The notes under the pieces: generated by a model | Database searches by the model: none | Seen by the model: the letters and a program-made list of their open reading frames with translations, nothing else | Told to the model about the DNA's origin: nothing | Part shown: positions 16,953 to 24,883 of the stretch, in pieces | Layout: each line of letters opens with the position of its first letter | Numbering within the stretch: position 1 is the first letter of the stretch | Position numbers and translations under genes: made by a program | From: Methylobacterium sp. 2A | Lineage (GTDB): Bacteria > Pseudomonadota > Alphaproteobacteria > Rhizobiales > Beijerinckiaceae | Assembly (NCBI RefSeq): GCF_009806555.1 | Contig: NZ_VUOK01000060.1 | Span: 62,001-126,000, forward strand | Direction of reading: 5' to 3' | Length of the DNA: 64,000 nucleotides

Positions 16953-17741
16953 TCAGGCCACGAGTGCGATGGCGGAGATCAGCCTGCCGTAATCCGCCTC
17001 GCCGCGATGGGTAGCCCGGCGATAGCTGTAGAAACGCTCGGCATCGGCATAGGTGCAGAGATCCAAAGTTGCGGCCTTGCTCACCTCGGCCTCGGCGAGC
17101 CGGGCCAGGATGAAGCCGGGCAGGTCGAACTGAGCGTGATCCGGCCGCGTGCCTGGGCCGAGGAATCGATCCATGCCCCCGGCCTCGCTGCGGAAGCGCG
17201 CGATGAAATCCGGGCCGACCTCATAGGACGGTTGGCTGATCGTGGGTCCGAGCACCGCCACGATCCGGTGCCGCCGGGCGCCCAAGGCTTCCATGGCCGT
17301 CACCGTGGCCTCGATCACCCCGGTCAGCGCACCCTTCCAGCCCGCATGGGCCGCGCCGATCACGCCCTCGGCAGGATCGGCGAACAGGATCGGCCCACAA
17401 TCTGCCGTCGCGATGCCGAGGGCCAGACCCTCCACCCGCGTGACCATGGCATCCGCGCGCGGGCGCTCCGCAGGTGCGAACGGCGCCTCGACGGTGACGG
17501 CCTCGGCCGAGTGGATCTGATACAGGCTCACGAGGCGGTCGGCCGCCAGGCCGAGCTTGGCGCTCATCCGCGCCCGGTTCTCGGCGACGTTCGCCGGCAC
17601 ATCCCGAGAGCCGAGACCCCCGTTCAAGGCGGCATAGTCGCCCTCCGAGACGCCGCCGAGGCGGGTGAAAAAGGCGTGGCGGATGCCCGCGCATGCGGAG
17701 AGGTCCGGCGCTTCGATCAACATGCCTTCCGTCACGGTCAA
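16953..17741 (-). CDS. pgeF: Peptidoglycan editing factor PgeF (laccase-domain, YfiH family)
   Basis: A 262-residue multicopper-like fold protein with the metal-site motifs of the YfiH/DUF152 family: YQIHSAEAV, ATADCGPILFAD and AAHAGWKGAL, plus DLCTYADAERFYSYRR near the C-terminus. Family knowledge: PgeF removes L-serine misincorporated into peptidoglycan precursors; older names are polyphenol oxidase or laccase-domain protein. It belongs to the conserved lgt-midA-pgeF neighbourhood, but here a small plus-strand gene intervenes between midA-like and pgeF. ATG at 17741; a later in-frame ATG (MLIEAPDL) is possible. Confidence 0.92.
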   Translation of the reverse strand: MTVTEGMLIEAPDLSACAGIRHAFFTRLGGVSEGDYAALNGGLGSRDVPANVAENRARMSAKLGLAADRLVSLYQIHSAEAVTVEAPFAPAERPRADAMVTRVEGLALGIATADCGPILFADPAEGVIGAAHAGWKGALTGVIEATVTAMEALGARRHRIVAVLGPTISQPSYEVGPDFIARFRSEAGGMDRFLGPGTRPDHAQFDLPGFILARLAEAEVSKAATLDLCTYADAERFYSYRRATHRGEADYGRLISAIALVA

Positions 17742-17868
17742 GCCTCCACGCGTACCGGGCCCCGCCGCGATAGCGCATGGGCTGCCCCTTGACGATGTCG
17801 TTCAGACGTCAGATTCTTGCTGCATTGCAATATGAGGCCGATCCGGCCTCAATCCGAGAAGGATCGCA

Positions 17869-18066
17869 ATGTCGCAAGGGATCGACTCCGACGCCCTGAT
17901 GGACGCCCCCAAGCCGGTGGCCGAAGCGCCCCGCGCCCCGAATACGCCCGCGCATCCCGTCACCGGCGAGCCCGGCGCCTTTGATCCGAACGATCTGAAC
18001 CCGCCGGCACCTCCGAGCCCGCGTCCGGCGAGCCAGACGGATTCCGGCTTCGGCTCGTTCGGCTGA
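17869..18066 (+). CDS. Small proline-rich hypothetical protein
   Basis: A 65-residue, proline-rich and probably disordered protein (MSQGIDSDALMDAPKPVAEAPRA... ending TDSGFGSFG). AGAAGG sits 6 bases before the ATG, which supports real translation. It has no cysteine, no hydrophobic segment and no recognised family. It is read against its neighbours, inserted between the midA-like gene and pgeF. Confidence 0.6.
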   Translation: MSQGIDSDALMDAPKPVAEAPRAPNTPAHPVTGEPGAFDPNDLNPPAPPSPRPASQTDSGFGSFG

Positions 18067-18078
18067 ACAGACCCGGCC

Positions 18079-19149
18079 TTACGATGCCGGAAAACCCGGG
18101 AGCGGCCCCAGATGCGGGCCGCTCACCGCCAGAACCTTGAACAGGCTCCCCATTCCGGTCGGCCCGGGATCCGTGAGCCGCGCGACAGCTCCGTCGATGT
18201 CGGCGGCCTGAGCCGCTGTGGCGCGGGCTTTCAGACGATCCGCGCGCTGGCGCAGGCCGAGGCTCAGCAGGAAGTCGCCCTGGTTAACCGGTCCGGAGAC
18301 CTGGGCGCCCGCACCCGAAGCCGCTGTGGCGAGAGCGGCGAAATCGACATGATGCGTCAAATCGGCCTCGCCGGGCGCCGCCAGCGGATCGGCGAAGCCA
18401 TGTCGCGCCATCGCCTGGAGCGTGTCGCCGAAGCCGGGGCGGGCGTGACCGTAATCGAGGATCAGCAGGACGCCGCCCGTCGTGCGGACGCGCTCGGCCA
18501 GCGCACGGATGAGGGCGAGCCCCGCACTTGGCACGCTCAGCAGGGCACCCTCCGGTCCCTCGGCGTCCAGCCCCGGGGTCGGCTCCGGCGCGAGCCCGAA
18601 GGTGAAGCGGCCCTGCGCGTCGAGGCCGACCTGACGCGCGTGCCAGCCCCCCGATCCCCGCACGAACTGGAGCACCGGCAGGCAGTCGAAAAATTCGTTG
18701 GCCAGGATGATCGCGGGTCCCTGCGGCAGGGTCTCCACGCCGTCGTGCCAGACCGCTCCCGCACCGGTGAGCGCGCGCTCCTGAACGGCCCGCAGAACCG
18801 GGCTGGTCTCGACGAGGTGCGGTGCGACGCGTGACCGCGGCGCGGCGGCGCGCAGCGCCCGCAGGGCATCGGCCATCAGCGTCCCGCGGCCCGGGCCGAG
18901 TTCGACCAGGACCAGCGGATCCGGTTGCCCCATAAGACCGTGGACGTAGGCGGCCCAGGCGCCGATCAGCTCACCGAAGATCTGGCTGATCTCGGGTGCC
19001 GTCGTGAAATCGCCCTGCGCGCCCAGGGGATCGCGGGTGCGGTAGTAACCGTGGACCGGATGGCCCAGGCAGAGCGCCATGTAGCGATCGACGCCGATCG
19101 GCCCGTTCTGGCGGATCAGCGCGGCGATCTCCGCGGCGAGCGGCGTCAC
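18079..19149 (-). CDS. SAM-dependent methyltransferase, MidA/NDUFAF7 family
   Basis: A 356-residue class I methyltransferase of the DUF185 family. SAM-binding motif I is LVELGPGRGTLMADALRAL near residue 82; family motifs GYYRTRDPLGAQGDFTTAPEISQIFGELIG (near residue 35) and ILANEFFDCLPVLQFV are present. Family knowledge: the mitochondrial homologue methylates an arginine of NDUFS2 during complex I assembly; the bacterial target is not established. It overlaps the end of lgt by four bases (ATGA), so the two are translationally coupled. Confidence 0.9.
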   Translation of the reverse strand: MTPLAAEIAALIRQNGPIGVDRYMALCLGHPVHGYYRTRDPLGAQGDFTTAPEISQIFGELIGAWAAYVHGLMGQPDPLVLVELGPGRGTLMADALRALRAAAPRSRVAPHLVETSPVLRAVQERALTGAGAVWHDGVETLPQGPAIILANEFFDCLPVLQFVRGSGGWHARQVGLDAQGRFTFGLAPEPTPGLDAEGPEGALLSVPSAGLALIRALAERVRTTGGVLLILDYGHARPGFGDTLQAMARHGFADPLAAPGEADLTHHVDFAALATAASGAGAQVSGPVNQGDFLLSLGLRQRADRLKARATAAQAADIDGAVARLTDPGPTGMGSLFKVLAVSGPHLGPLPGFPAS

Positions 19150-20048
19150 GCCCCGACCGGCGCTTTGCGCGCCTCCTCGGAGGCCGGTGCCTCGACCGGG
19201 TGGCGCGGGCGCGTCCGGCCGGTCGCCGCGAGCACGATGTAGGTGAGGCCGACGATCATCATCGGCACGCAGAGCAGCATGCCCATGGTGACGCCGCCGC
19301 CCATGGGCCCGAGATGATCGCCGAACAGGAAGCCGAGCTGGCGATCCGGCTCGCGGAAGAACTCACAGAACGTCCGGGCCAGCGCGTAGCCGAGGACGAA
19401 GATCCCGCCGAGCAGCCCCGGCCTGCGGAAGCCGAAGCGGCGGACGCTGATCGCCATGACGATGAACAGCAGCAGGCCCTCGGTCGCCGCCTCGTAGAGC
19501 TGGCTGGGGTGACGGGGCAGGGGGCCGCCGCTCGGGAACACGATCGCGTAGGGGAAGTCGGGCGCCACGCGGCCCCAGAGTTCGCCGTTCACGAAGTTGG
19601 CGATGCGCCCGAAGAACAGGCCGATCGGCACGACCACGGCGCCGATATCGAGCAGCGTGTAGCCGTTGAGCCCCTTGGACCGGGCGAACAGCAGGAAGGC
19701 CAGGATCGCCCCGAGGAACCCGCCGTGGAACGACATGCCGCCGTTGCGGATCGCCAGGATCTCCCACGGATCGGCGATGTACATCGGCAGATTGTAGAAC
19801 AGCACGTAGCCGATCCGCCCGCCCAGCACGACGCCGAGCGCGACCCAGACGACGAGGTCGTCGATATCGACCACCTGCGGGCGCTTCACCACGCCCCAGA
19901 GGCTGTCGGCCATGACGAGGCGGCGCGCGTAATACCAGCCGCCGATCAGGCCGGTGATGTAGGCGAGCGCGTACCATTTGATCGTGATCGGCCCGATCGC
20001 GATGGCCACCGGATCGATGGCCGGAAAGGGCAGGGCGAGGAGCGGCAT
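19146..20048 (-). CDS. lgt: Prolipoprotein diacylglyceryl transferase
   Basis: A 300-residue inner-membrane enzyme that transfers diacylglycerol from phosphatidylglycerol to the lipobox cysteine, the first step of lipoprotein maturation. Signatures: IKWYALAYITGLIGGWYYARR, SFHGGFLGAILAF (catalytic histidine region) and GRIANFVNGELWGR, with HPSQLYEA later; about seven hydrophobic helices. The ATG at 20048 has GGAGG 8 bases upstream and was preferred over the GTG three codons earlier, which abuts that Shine-Dalgarno. First gene of the lgt-midA unit. Confidence 0.96.
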   Translation of the reverse strand: MPLLALPFPAIDPVAIAIGPITIKWYALAYITGLIGGWYYARRLVMADSLWGVVKRPQVVDIDDLVVWVALGVVLGGRIGYVLFYNLPMYIADPWEILAIRNGGMSFHGGFLGAILAFLLFARSKGLNGYTLLDIGAVVVPIGLFFGRIANFVNGELWGRVAPDFPYAIVFPSGGPLPRHPSQLYEAATEGLLLFIVMAISVRRFGFRRPGLLGGIFVLGYALARTFCEFFREPDRQLGFLFGDHLGPMGGGVTMGMLLCVPMMIVGLTYIVLAATGRTRPRHPVEAPASEEARKAPVGA

Positions 20049-20113
20049 CGGTCTCACCTCCGGGGCGGCCGGATTGGACGCCGGAGGGGCGGCGCGTCAA
20101 GCCCGATGGCAGA

Positions 20114-20498
20114 TTACCAGATGCGTTGCACGATCCCGTCGAAGACCGCATCTGCGGAGATCAGAGGATAGGCGTAGTGAAGTGCCGTGGCGGCGATGAG
20201 GCGATCGAACGGATCACGATGCTGCCACTCCATGAGACTGCCGGACAGGCAGACGGCCGGCTCAAGCGCAGCGACCCGGCCACCCTGCCGATCCAACAGG
20301 GAAACGAGTTGATCGGCGTAGGCAGCCATTTCGGGCCATTTGCCGAGCCGCACCTTCTGCGCAATCTCGAAGAACGAGATAGGGCTGACCTCAACCGCAT
20401 CCGCTGCCGCAATCACCGAGCGTGCTCGTGTGGAAAGCCGCGGGTCGGCGGGTCAAGCTCCAGGCCCAGGTATGTGTATCGAGGAGGACCGCGCTCAA
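20114..20498 (-). pseudogene. PIN-domain toxin (VapC-like), frameshifted
   Basis: Read from a TTG at 20498, which overlaps the antitoxin stop by four bases, the frame gives LSAVLLDTHTWAWSLT, the canonical PIN opening with the first catalytic aspartate. It then loses register. The rest of the domain (DPRLSTRARSVIAAADAVEVSPISFFEIAQKV... HRDPFDRLIAATAL... LISADAVFD) continues in another frame, which has its own stop just upstream. Four bases (20447-20450) stand where three are needed, so one inserted base explains the break. Corrected, the protein would be about 127 residues, the normal VapC length. Either the toxin is inactivated or this is a sequencing error in a CCCGCCGACCCGCGG run. The 100-residue frame starting at GTG 20416 lacks the catalytic N-terminus. 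Confidence 0.8.
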
Positions 20499-20728
20499 AG
20501 CCCACCTTCCCAGAGCGACCGTTCGTCCTCAGGCATCGGCTCCAGCCAATCCGGCCCGCTTCCAAGGGCTTGGCTCGGTAGGATGCCGATCCGGAACGGA
20601 GTCGCGGAGATGGGAACGATCCGGGCCACCGGGCGGTCCGCCTGCGAGAGGACGACGTCCTCACCCTGTGCGGCAGCTTTGATGAGCTGCGGAAGTTGGC
20701 CTTCGGCGGCCTCAATGCTGATGCGCAT
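20495..20728 (-). CDS. Phd/YefM-type antitoxin
   Basis: A 77-residue protein with the Phd/YefM opening: MRISIEAAEGQLPQLIKAAAQGEDVVLSQADRPVARIVPI, a DNA-binding N-terminal domain, followed by a proline-rich tail (SQALGSGPDWLEPMPEDERSLWEGGL) that would wrap the toxin. The ATG at 20728 marks the family start; upstream open frame is shadow. Family knowledge: the antitoxin neutralises the PIN RNase and represses the module. It is intact whereas its partner toxin gene is frameshifted. Confidence 0.83.
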   Translation of the reverse strand: MRISIEAAEGQLPQLIKAAAQGEDVVLSQADRPVARIVPISATPFRIGILPSQALGSGPDWLEPMPEDERSLWEGGL

Positions 20729-20802
20729 GGCGGCGGGCACTTTCGGATTCGGCAGGGAGCTTACCGTCTCTGTCCCCGCCGGCAAACCGGCAACGAATGG
20801 GC

Positions 20803-21699
20803 TCAATCTGGTAGAAACAAGAACCCGTGGCCGTCCGGACCGGTACAGAAGGCGGCCGCGCCATCCGCCGTGATCTTCGAGACAACACGTGCTGGAGCCA
20901 AAAGACCGAGCAACCGATCCACCGTGTCAGTGCTGATAATAAAGCGGGTCGAGGCGCGATCGGCGGGACTGAATAAGGCGGAGCGCTGCGCGGCCGGTGA
21001 CCGATAATGGAGCACCTCCACGTGCGGCGTCGGTTCCGGAGGCTCCAGCGCGATCACGTCGACCTGCGGATCATCAACCCCGTCGAGACGCGCCTGCTCC
21101 GGTCCCTCGTTCAGGCCGCGCTGGGCGACGGTGAGTCCGAGCGGCCCGGTGAGAAAGGCCAGGGTCGCTTCGAGGTCGGTGACGGTGATCGCGGAGTGGT
21201 CGATGCCGAGGAACAGACCCGGCGCGTCGCGCCAGCGCGCGGCCGGCGCCCCATCGGGGAAGAAGATCAGCTCCAGCGGATGCCCGTCCGGGTCGCGGAA
21301 CTTGTAGGCCGTCACGCCCCCCGAGGAAGCCGGAAGGACCTGCGGACCGCCATGGCTGATGGGCGTCGGGTTCATTCGCGCGAGCTGCGCCATCGCGGCG
21401 TCCATGGCGCGGACCGGGATCGCGAGGTGCTGGAAGAACGGGTCGGTCGCCGCGGGATGGGGCGGGTAGGGGGCACCGGGCGGTTCCACCGCCAGGAAGG
21501 TCACGCTCTGGCGCCCGAGCCGCATGCGCAGCTGCGTCGCCTTCCGGCCTGCGAGCCCCATCACCTCGGCTTGCGCGACGGGCACGGGCTCCGGCGGGGC
21601 GACGCGCGTGAAGCCGAGGCCGTCGCGGTAGAACGCCTCGGTGGCCGCGAGATCCGTGACGGTCCGGCCGAAGCCGAGGATCGCCCGCACGCCGCTCAC
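20803..21699 (-). CDS. Tandem VOC (glyoxalase/dioxygenase superfamily) protein
   Basis: A 298-residue protein with two vicinal-oxygen-chelate domains. The first (residues 1-150) reads ILGFGRTVTDLAATEAFYRDGLGF and ends YKFRDPDGHPLELIFFPDG; the second (from about 170) reads GIDHSAITVTDLEATLAFLTGPLGL and ends GHGFLFLPD. Glutamate in PLELIFF and histidine in FQHLAIPV and IDHSAI are candidate metal ligands. The GTG at 21699 overlaps the stop of the SMP-30 gene by four bases, so the two are coupled. Substrate is unknown; a ring-cleaving dioxygenase or isomerase is possible. Confidence 0.8.
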   Translation of the reverse strand: MSGVRAILGFGRTVTDLAATEAFYRDGLGFTRVAPPEPVPVAQAEVMGLAGRKATQLRMRLGRQSVTFLAVEPPGAPYPPHPAATDPFFQHLAIPVRAMDAAMAQLARMNPTPISHGGPQVLPASSGGVTAYKFRDPDGHPLELIFFPDGAPAARWRDAPGLFLGIDHSAITVTDLEATLAFLTGPLGLTVAQRGLNEGPEQARLDGVDDPQVDVIALEPPEPTPHVEVLHYRSPAAQRSALFSPADRASTRFIISTDTVDRLLGLLAPARVVSKITADGAAAFCTGPDGHGFLFLPD

Positions 21700-22598
21700 A
21701 GGAGGGGGGCTCCCCGCACATTGACGTAGATCGCGTAGAGCGTGTGCGAGGCGCACAGGAACAGGCGGCTGTTGTAGCGGCCGCCGAAGGCGAGGTTGGC
21801 GACTGTCGAGGGCACCAGGATCTTGCCGACGAGCTCCCCGCCCGGGTCGATGCAATGGACCCCGTCGCCGGCGCTCGACCAGATGTTGCCGTGCTCGTCG
21901 CAGCGGATCCCGTCGGCGTTGCCCGGTTCGATCCTGAACAGCACCGCGCCCCCGGACAGGCTTCCATCCTCGGCCACGTCGAAGGCGCGGACGTGCTGCA
22001 CCGGGTCGGGATCGAACTGCAGTCCCGTCTCCACGATATAGAGCCGGCGCTCGTCGGGGGAGAAACACAAGCCGTTCGGGCCCTGAAAATCGTCCGCCAC
22101 CACCCGCAGGGAGCCGTCGCGTGGATCGAAGCGGTAGACCGCGGCGGGCAGCTCGGATTCCTGCTTGCCGCCCTCGTAATCGGTCTGAATGCCGTAGGGC
22201 GGATCCGAGAACCAGATCGTGCCGTCCGACTTGCACACGAGATCGTTGGGCGAGTTGAGTCGCCGGCCCTGGTAGCGCTCGACCAGGCTGGTGATGCTAC
22301 CATCCAGCTCGGTCCGATGGATGCGCCGGCCGCGATGCGAGCAGGAGAGCAGCCGCCCCTGCCGGTCGCGGGCATGGCCGTTCTCGAAATCGCTCGCCTC
22401 GCGATAGACGCTGAGCCCGGCATATTCGGCCCAGCGCATCACCCGGTTGTTCGGCAGATCGGAGAAGAGCAGCTCGTCCCGGTCCCCGAACCAGACCGGC
22501 CCCTCCGTCCAGCGGAAACCCTCGGCGAGCTTTTGCAGCGGTGCGTTCGGCAGCACGTAGGCCTTGAAGCGCGGCTGCGTCATCTCGAAACCGTCCAT
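21696..22598 (-). CDS. SMP-30/gluconolactonase/LRE family protein
   Basis: A 300-residue six-bladed propeller, cytoplasmic (no signal peptide). The metal-binding residues of the family are recognisable: glutamate in RWTEGPVWFGDRDELLFSD, asparagine in LNSPNDLVCK, another in QGPNGLCFSPDERRLYIVET, and aspartate in GNADGIRCDEHGNIWSS. Family knowledge: these enzymes hydrolyse sugar or aromatic lactones with a divalent metal. Middle gene of a cupin-lactonase-VOC operon. It may act on a sugar lactone, but no dehydrogenase is in the operon to confirm this. AGGAA precedes the ATG. Confidence 0.88.
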   Translation of the reverse strand: MDGFEMTQPRFKAYVLPNAPLQKLAEGFRWTEGPVWFGDRDELLFSDLPNNRVMRWAEYAGLSVYREASDFENGHARDRQGRLLSCSHRGRRIHRTELDGSITSLVERYQGRRLNSPNDLVCKSDGTIWFSDPPYGIQTDYEGGKQESELPAAVYRFDPRDGSLRVVADDFQGPNGLCFSPDERRLYIVETGLQFDPDPVQHVRAFDVAEDGSLSGGAVLFRIEPGNADGIRCDEHGNIWSSAGDGVHCIDPGGELVGKILVPSTVANLAFGGRYNSRLFLCASHTLYAIYVNVRGAPLL

Positions 22599-22607
22599 GG
22601 CCGGTTC

Positions 22608-23057
22608 CTACTTGAAGCGGCCGGGCTGGTTCACGGTCGGCTCGACCTGGAGGCCGGTGACGATCATCGTGCAGGGCTCGTCGCCGACCGTGCCGGACAG
22701 GTGGCCCTTCTTGCCGTCACGCGCCTTCGTGTTCTGATCCTCGCCCATCATCAGCTCGCCCGGGCCCATCTCGACCCGGTGGCCGTCCATGGTCTCCACG
22801 AACCAGCGGCCGGAGAGGATCGCGATCCATTGCGGCCGCGGATTCTCGTGCCATTCGCCGACCCAGCCCACCGGCAGGACCGTGAAGGTCACGACCGAAG
22901 GGGCCGGGTCCATCTTGTCGTTCCATTGCGGCGCGGTCTCGGGGTTGATCCCCTCGAAGGTGAAGCGCTCGATGTGGAACAGCGCCTGGCGGCTCACCCC
23001 CTCCGCGTCGGTGTAGACGTGCCAGTAGGGCATCTTCGGAGGGGTGGGCTCGCTCAT
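22608..23057 (-). CDS. Cupin domain-containing protein
   Basis: A 149-residue single-domain cupin. Motif 1 is around VGEWHENPRPQWIAILSGRWFVET and motif 2 around MGPGELMMGEDQNTKARDGKKGHLSG; the retained histidine/glutamine ligands suggest a metal-binding barrel. The ATG at 23057 has GGAG five bases upstream, better than the ATG 13 codons earlier. First gene of the operon with the SMP-30 and VOC genes. It could be an isomerase, dioxygenase or small-molecule binding protein; the sequence does not decide. Confidence 0.82.
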   Translation of the reverse strand: MSEPTPPKMPYWHVYTDAEGVSRQALFHIERFTFEGINPETAPQWNDKMDPAPSVVTFTVLPVGWVGEWHENPRPQWIAILSGRWFVETMDGHRVEMGPGELMMGEDQNTKARDGKKGHLSGTVGDEPCTMIVTGLQVEPTVNQPGRFK

Positions 23058-23151
23058 CGTGGCTCCTGCCGCGGCGGGACAATCGTCCTCGCTCAACGAG
23101 CGGCTTCGGCGATGGTTCGCGGGGACGCCAAGCGCGATACCCCCGTGCCGA

Positions 23152-24639
23152 TCACATCTGCTCGGGGATCCGGTCCGTCTGCGCGAGGTTCGAGAACCGG
23201 GTGATGTTGGCGTCGAACTGCAGTTCCACCGTGCCGGTGGGGCCGTGACGCTGCTTTCCGAGGATCACCTCGGCCTTGCCGTGGACGCGCTGCATCTCGG
23301 CCTCCCAGGCAAAGAATTCCTCGGTGCCTTCGCGGGGCTTCTTGTTGCCGACGTAGTACTCTTCGCGGAACACGAACATCACCACGTCGGCGTCCTGCTC
23401 GATCGAGCCCGACTCGCGAAGGTCGGCGAGCTGCGGGCGCTTGTCGTCGCGGTTCTCCACCTGACGGGAGAGCTGCGAGAGGGCAATCACCGGCACCGCC
23501 AGCTCCTTGGCCAGGGCCTTCATGCCGGTTGTGATCTCGGTCATTTCCTGCACGCGGTTATCGCTGCGCTTGCCCGAGCCCGAGAGCAGCTGCAGGTAAT
23601 CGACGATCAGCAGGTCGAGACCCTTCTGGCGCTTCAGGCGCCGGGCGCGCGCGGAGAGCTGCGCGATCGAGATGCCGCCGCTCTGGTCGATGTAGAACGG
23701 GATCGTCTGCATGTCCCGGGCGGCGTCGGTGATCTTGTAGAAATCCTCAGGCCGGATGTCGCCGCGGCGGATCTTGTAGGAAGGCACGCCCGACTGCTCG
23801 GCGATGATACGGGTGGCGAGCTGCTCGGCCGACATTTCGAGGGAGAAGAACCCGACGATCCCGCCATTCACGGTCTTGGTCGTGCCGTCCGGCTGCTTCT
23901 CGCCGCGATAGGCCTTGGCGATGTTGAAGGCGATGTTGGTCACCAGCGAGGTCTTGCCCATGGCCGGGCGCCCCGCGAGGATGATCAGGTCGGATGGCTG
24001 GAGGCCGCCCATCTTGGCGTCGAGGTCGGTGAGGCCTGTGGCGATACCCGAGAGCTTGCCTTCGCGCTGATAGGCCTTCGCGGCCATGTCGACCGCGGCG
24101 GTGAGCGCGTCCGAGAACTTCTGGAAGCCGCCGTCGTAGCGTCCGGCCTCGGCCAGCTCGTAGAGGCGCCGCTCGGTCTCCTCGATCTGATCCCGGGGCG
24201 CCTGCTCCACCGGGGCCTCATAGGCGCCGTTGACCAGGTCCTCGCCGATCGTGATCAGCCGGCGGCGGATGGCGAGGTCGTAGATCGTGCGGCCGTAATC
24301 ACCCGCGTTGATGACGGTGGTCGCGTCGGCGGCGAGCCGGGCGAGGTATTGCATCACCGTCTGGCCGCCAAAGTCGGCGTCGCCCAGATAGGTCTTCATG
24401 GTGATGGGCGTGGCGAGCTTGCCGGCCCGGATCAGGGAGGCCGCGACCGTGAAGATCTGCTGGTGCGCATCCTCCATGAAGTGCTCGGGCAGCAGGAAGT
24501 CCGACACCCGGTAATAGGCGTCGTTATTCACCAGGATCGCGCCCAGCAGCGCCTGCTCCGCATCGATGTTGTGCGGGGCGACGCGGTACTCGGCTTGAAC
24601 CGCTTCGAGCTTGGCCGTGAGCGCATTGGGCAGGGCCAT
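23152..24639 (-). CDS. dnaB: Replicative DNA helicase
   Basis: A 495-residue hexameric helicase that unwinds DNA at the fork. The N-terminal domain (HNIDAEQALLGAILVNNDAYYRVSDFLLPEHF) binds primase. The RecA-like C-terminal domain carries Walker A GRPAMGKTS near residue 210, Walker B LLIVDYLQLL near residue 325, and the DnaB motif SLEMSAEQLATR; the tail has ESGSIEQDADVVMFV and GKQRHGPTGTVEL. No intein is present. The ATG at 24639 (MALPNAL) was chosen over an upstream ATG. Single gene; no dnaC or primase is adjacent. Confidence 0.97.
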   Translation of the reverse strand: MALPNALTAKLEAVQAEYRVAPHNIDAEQALLGAILVNNDAYYRVSDFLLPEHFMEDAHQQIFTVAASLIRAGKLATPITMKTYLGDADFGGQTVMQYLARLAADATTVINAGDYGRTIYDLAIRRRLITIGEDLVNGAYEAPVEQAPRDQIEETERRLYELAEAGRYDGGFQKFSDALTAAVDMAAKAYQREGKLSGIATGLTDLDAKMGGLQPSDLIILAGRPAMGKTSLVTNIAFNIAKAYRGEKQPDGTTKTVNGGIVGFFSLEMSAEQLATRIIAEQSGVPSYKIRRGDIRPEDFYKITDAARDMQTIPFYIDQSGGISIAQLSARARRLKRQKGLDLLIVDYLQLLSGSGKRSDNRVQEMTEITTGMKALAKELAVPVIALSQLSRQVENRDDKRPQLADLRESGSIEQDADVVMFVFREEYYVGNKKPREGTEEFFAWEAEMQRVHGKAEVILGKQRHGPTGTVELQFDANITRFSNLAQTDRIPEQM

Positions 24640-24765
24640 CGGCGGACGACTCCGTATCAGGCGCCGCGGCGGGCGCGCCAGGATCACACCGCACGACCTT
24701 GGCCACGGTATGGTTACCGAAGCTTAGCCGACGGCCCGATCTCCCGGGCCGAAGCGCGGAAAAGC

Positions 24766-24800
24766 GGACGCCCGCCGACTCTCGTGAGGGGCGGGCGTCC
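24766..24800. terminator. Terminator hairpin behind the paoABC-like operon
   Basis: A perfect 11-bp stem, GGACGCCCGCC paired with GGCGGGCGTCC, with a 13-base loop. It lies in the gap between the stop of the molybdopterin-binding subunit gene (24884) and the start of dnaB, so it most likely ends the minus-strand oxidoreductase transcript before dnaB. Confidence 0.75.
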
Positions 24801-24883
24801 ATGCTGGAACAAAACTGGAACGTGTCAAGTCCGGGCGGCGATGATCCCCACAGTTCACCGGTATACAGGCACCGGCGGGCTGC

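Noticed and set aside
20114..20416. Annotating the first toxin from GTG 20416 as a complete 100-residue protein.
   Set aside because: It lacks the LLDTHTW catalytic N-terminus, which is present in the neighbouring frame and coupled to the antitoxin stop.
21696..22598. SMP-30 protein as the missing xylonolactonase for the 8.5-kb xylose dehydrogenase.
   Set aside because: It is 13 kb away, on the other strand and in a cupin/VOC operon; no sequence evidence links them.
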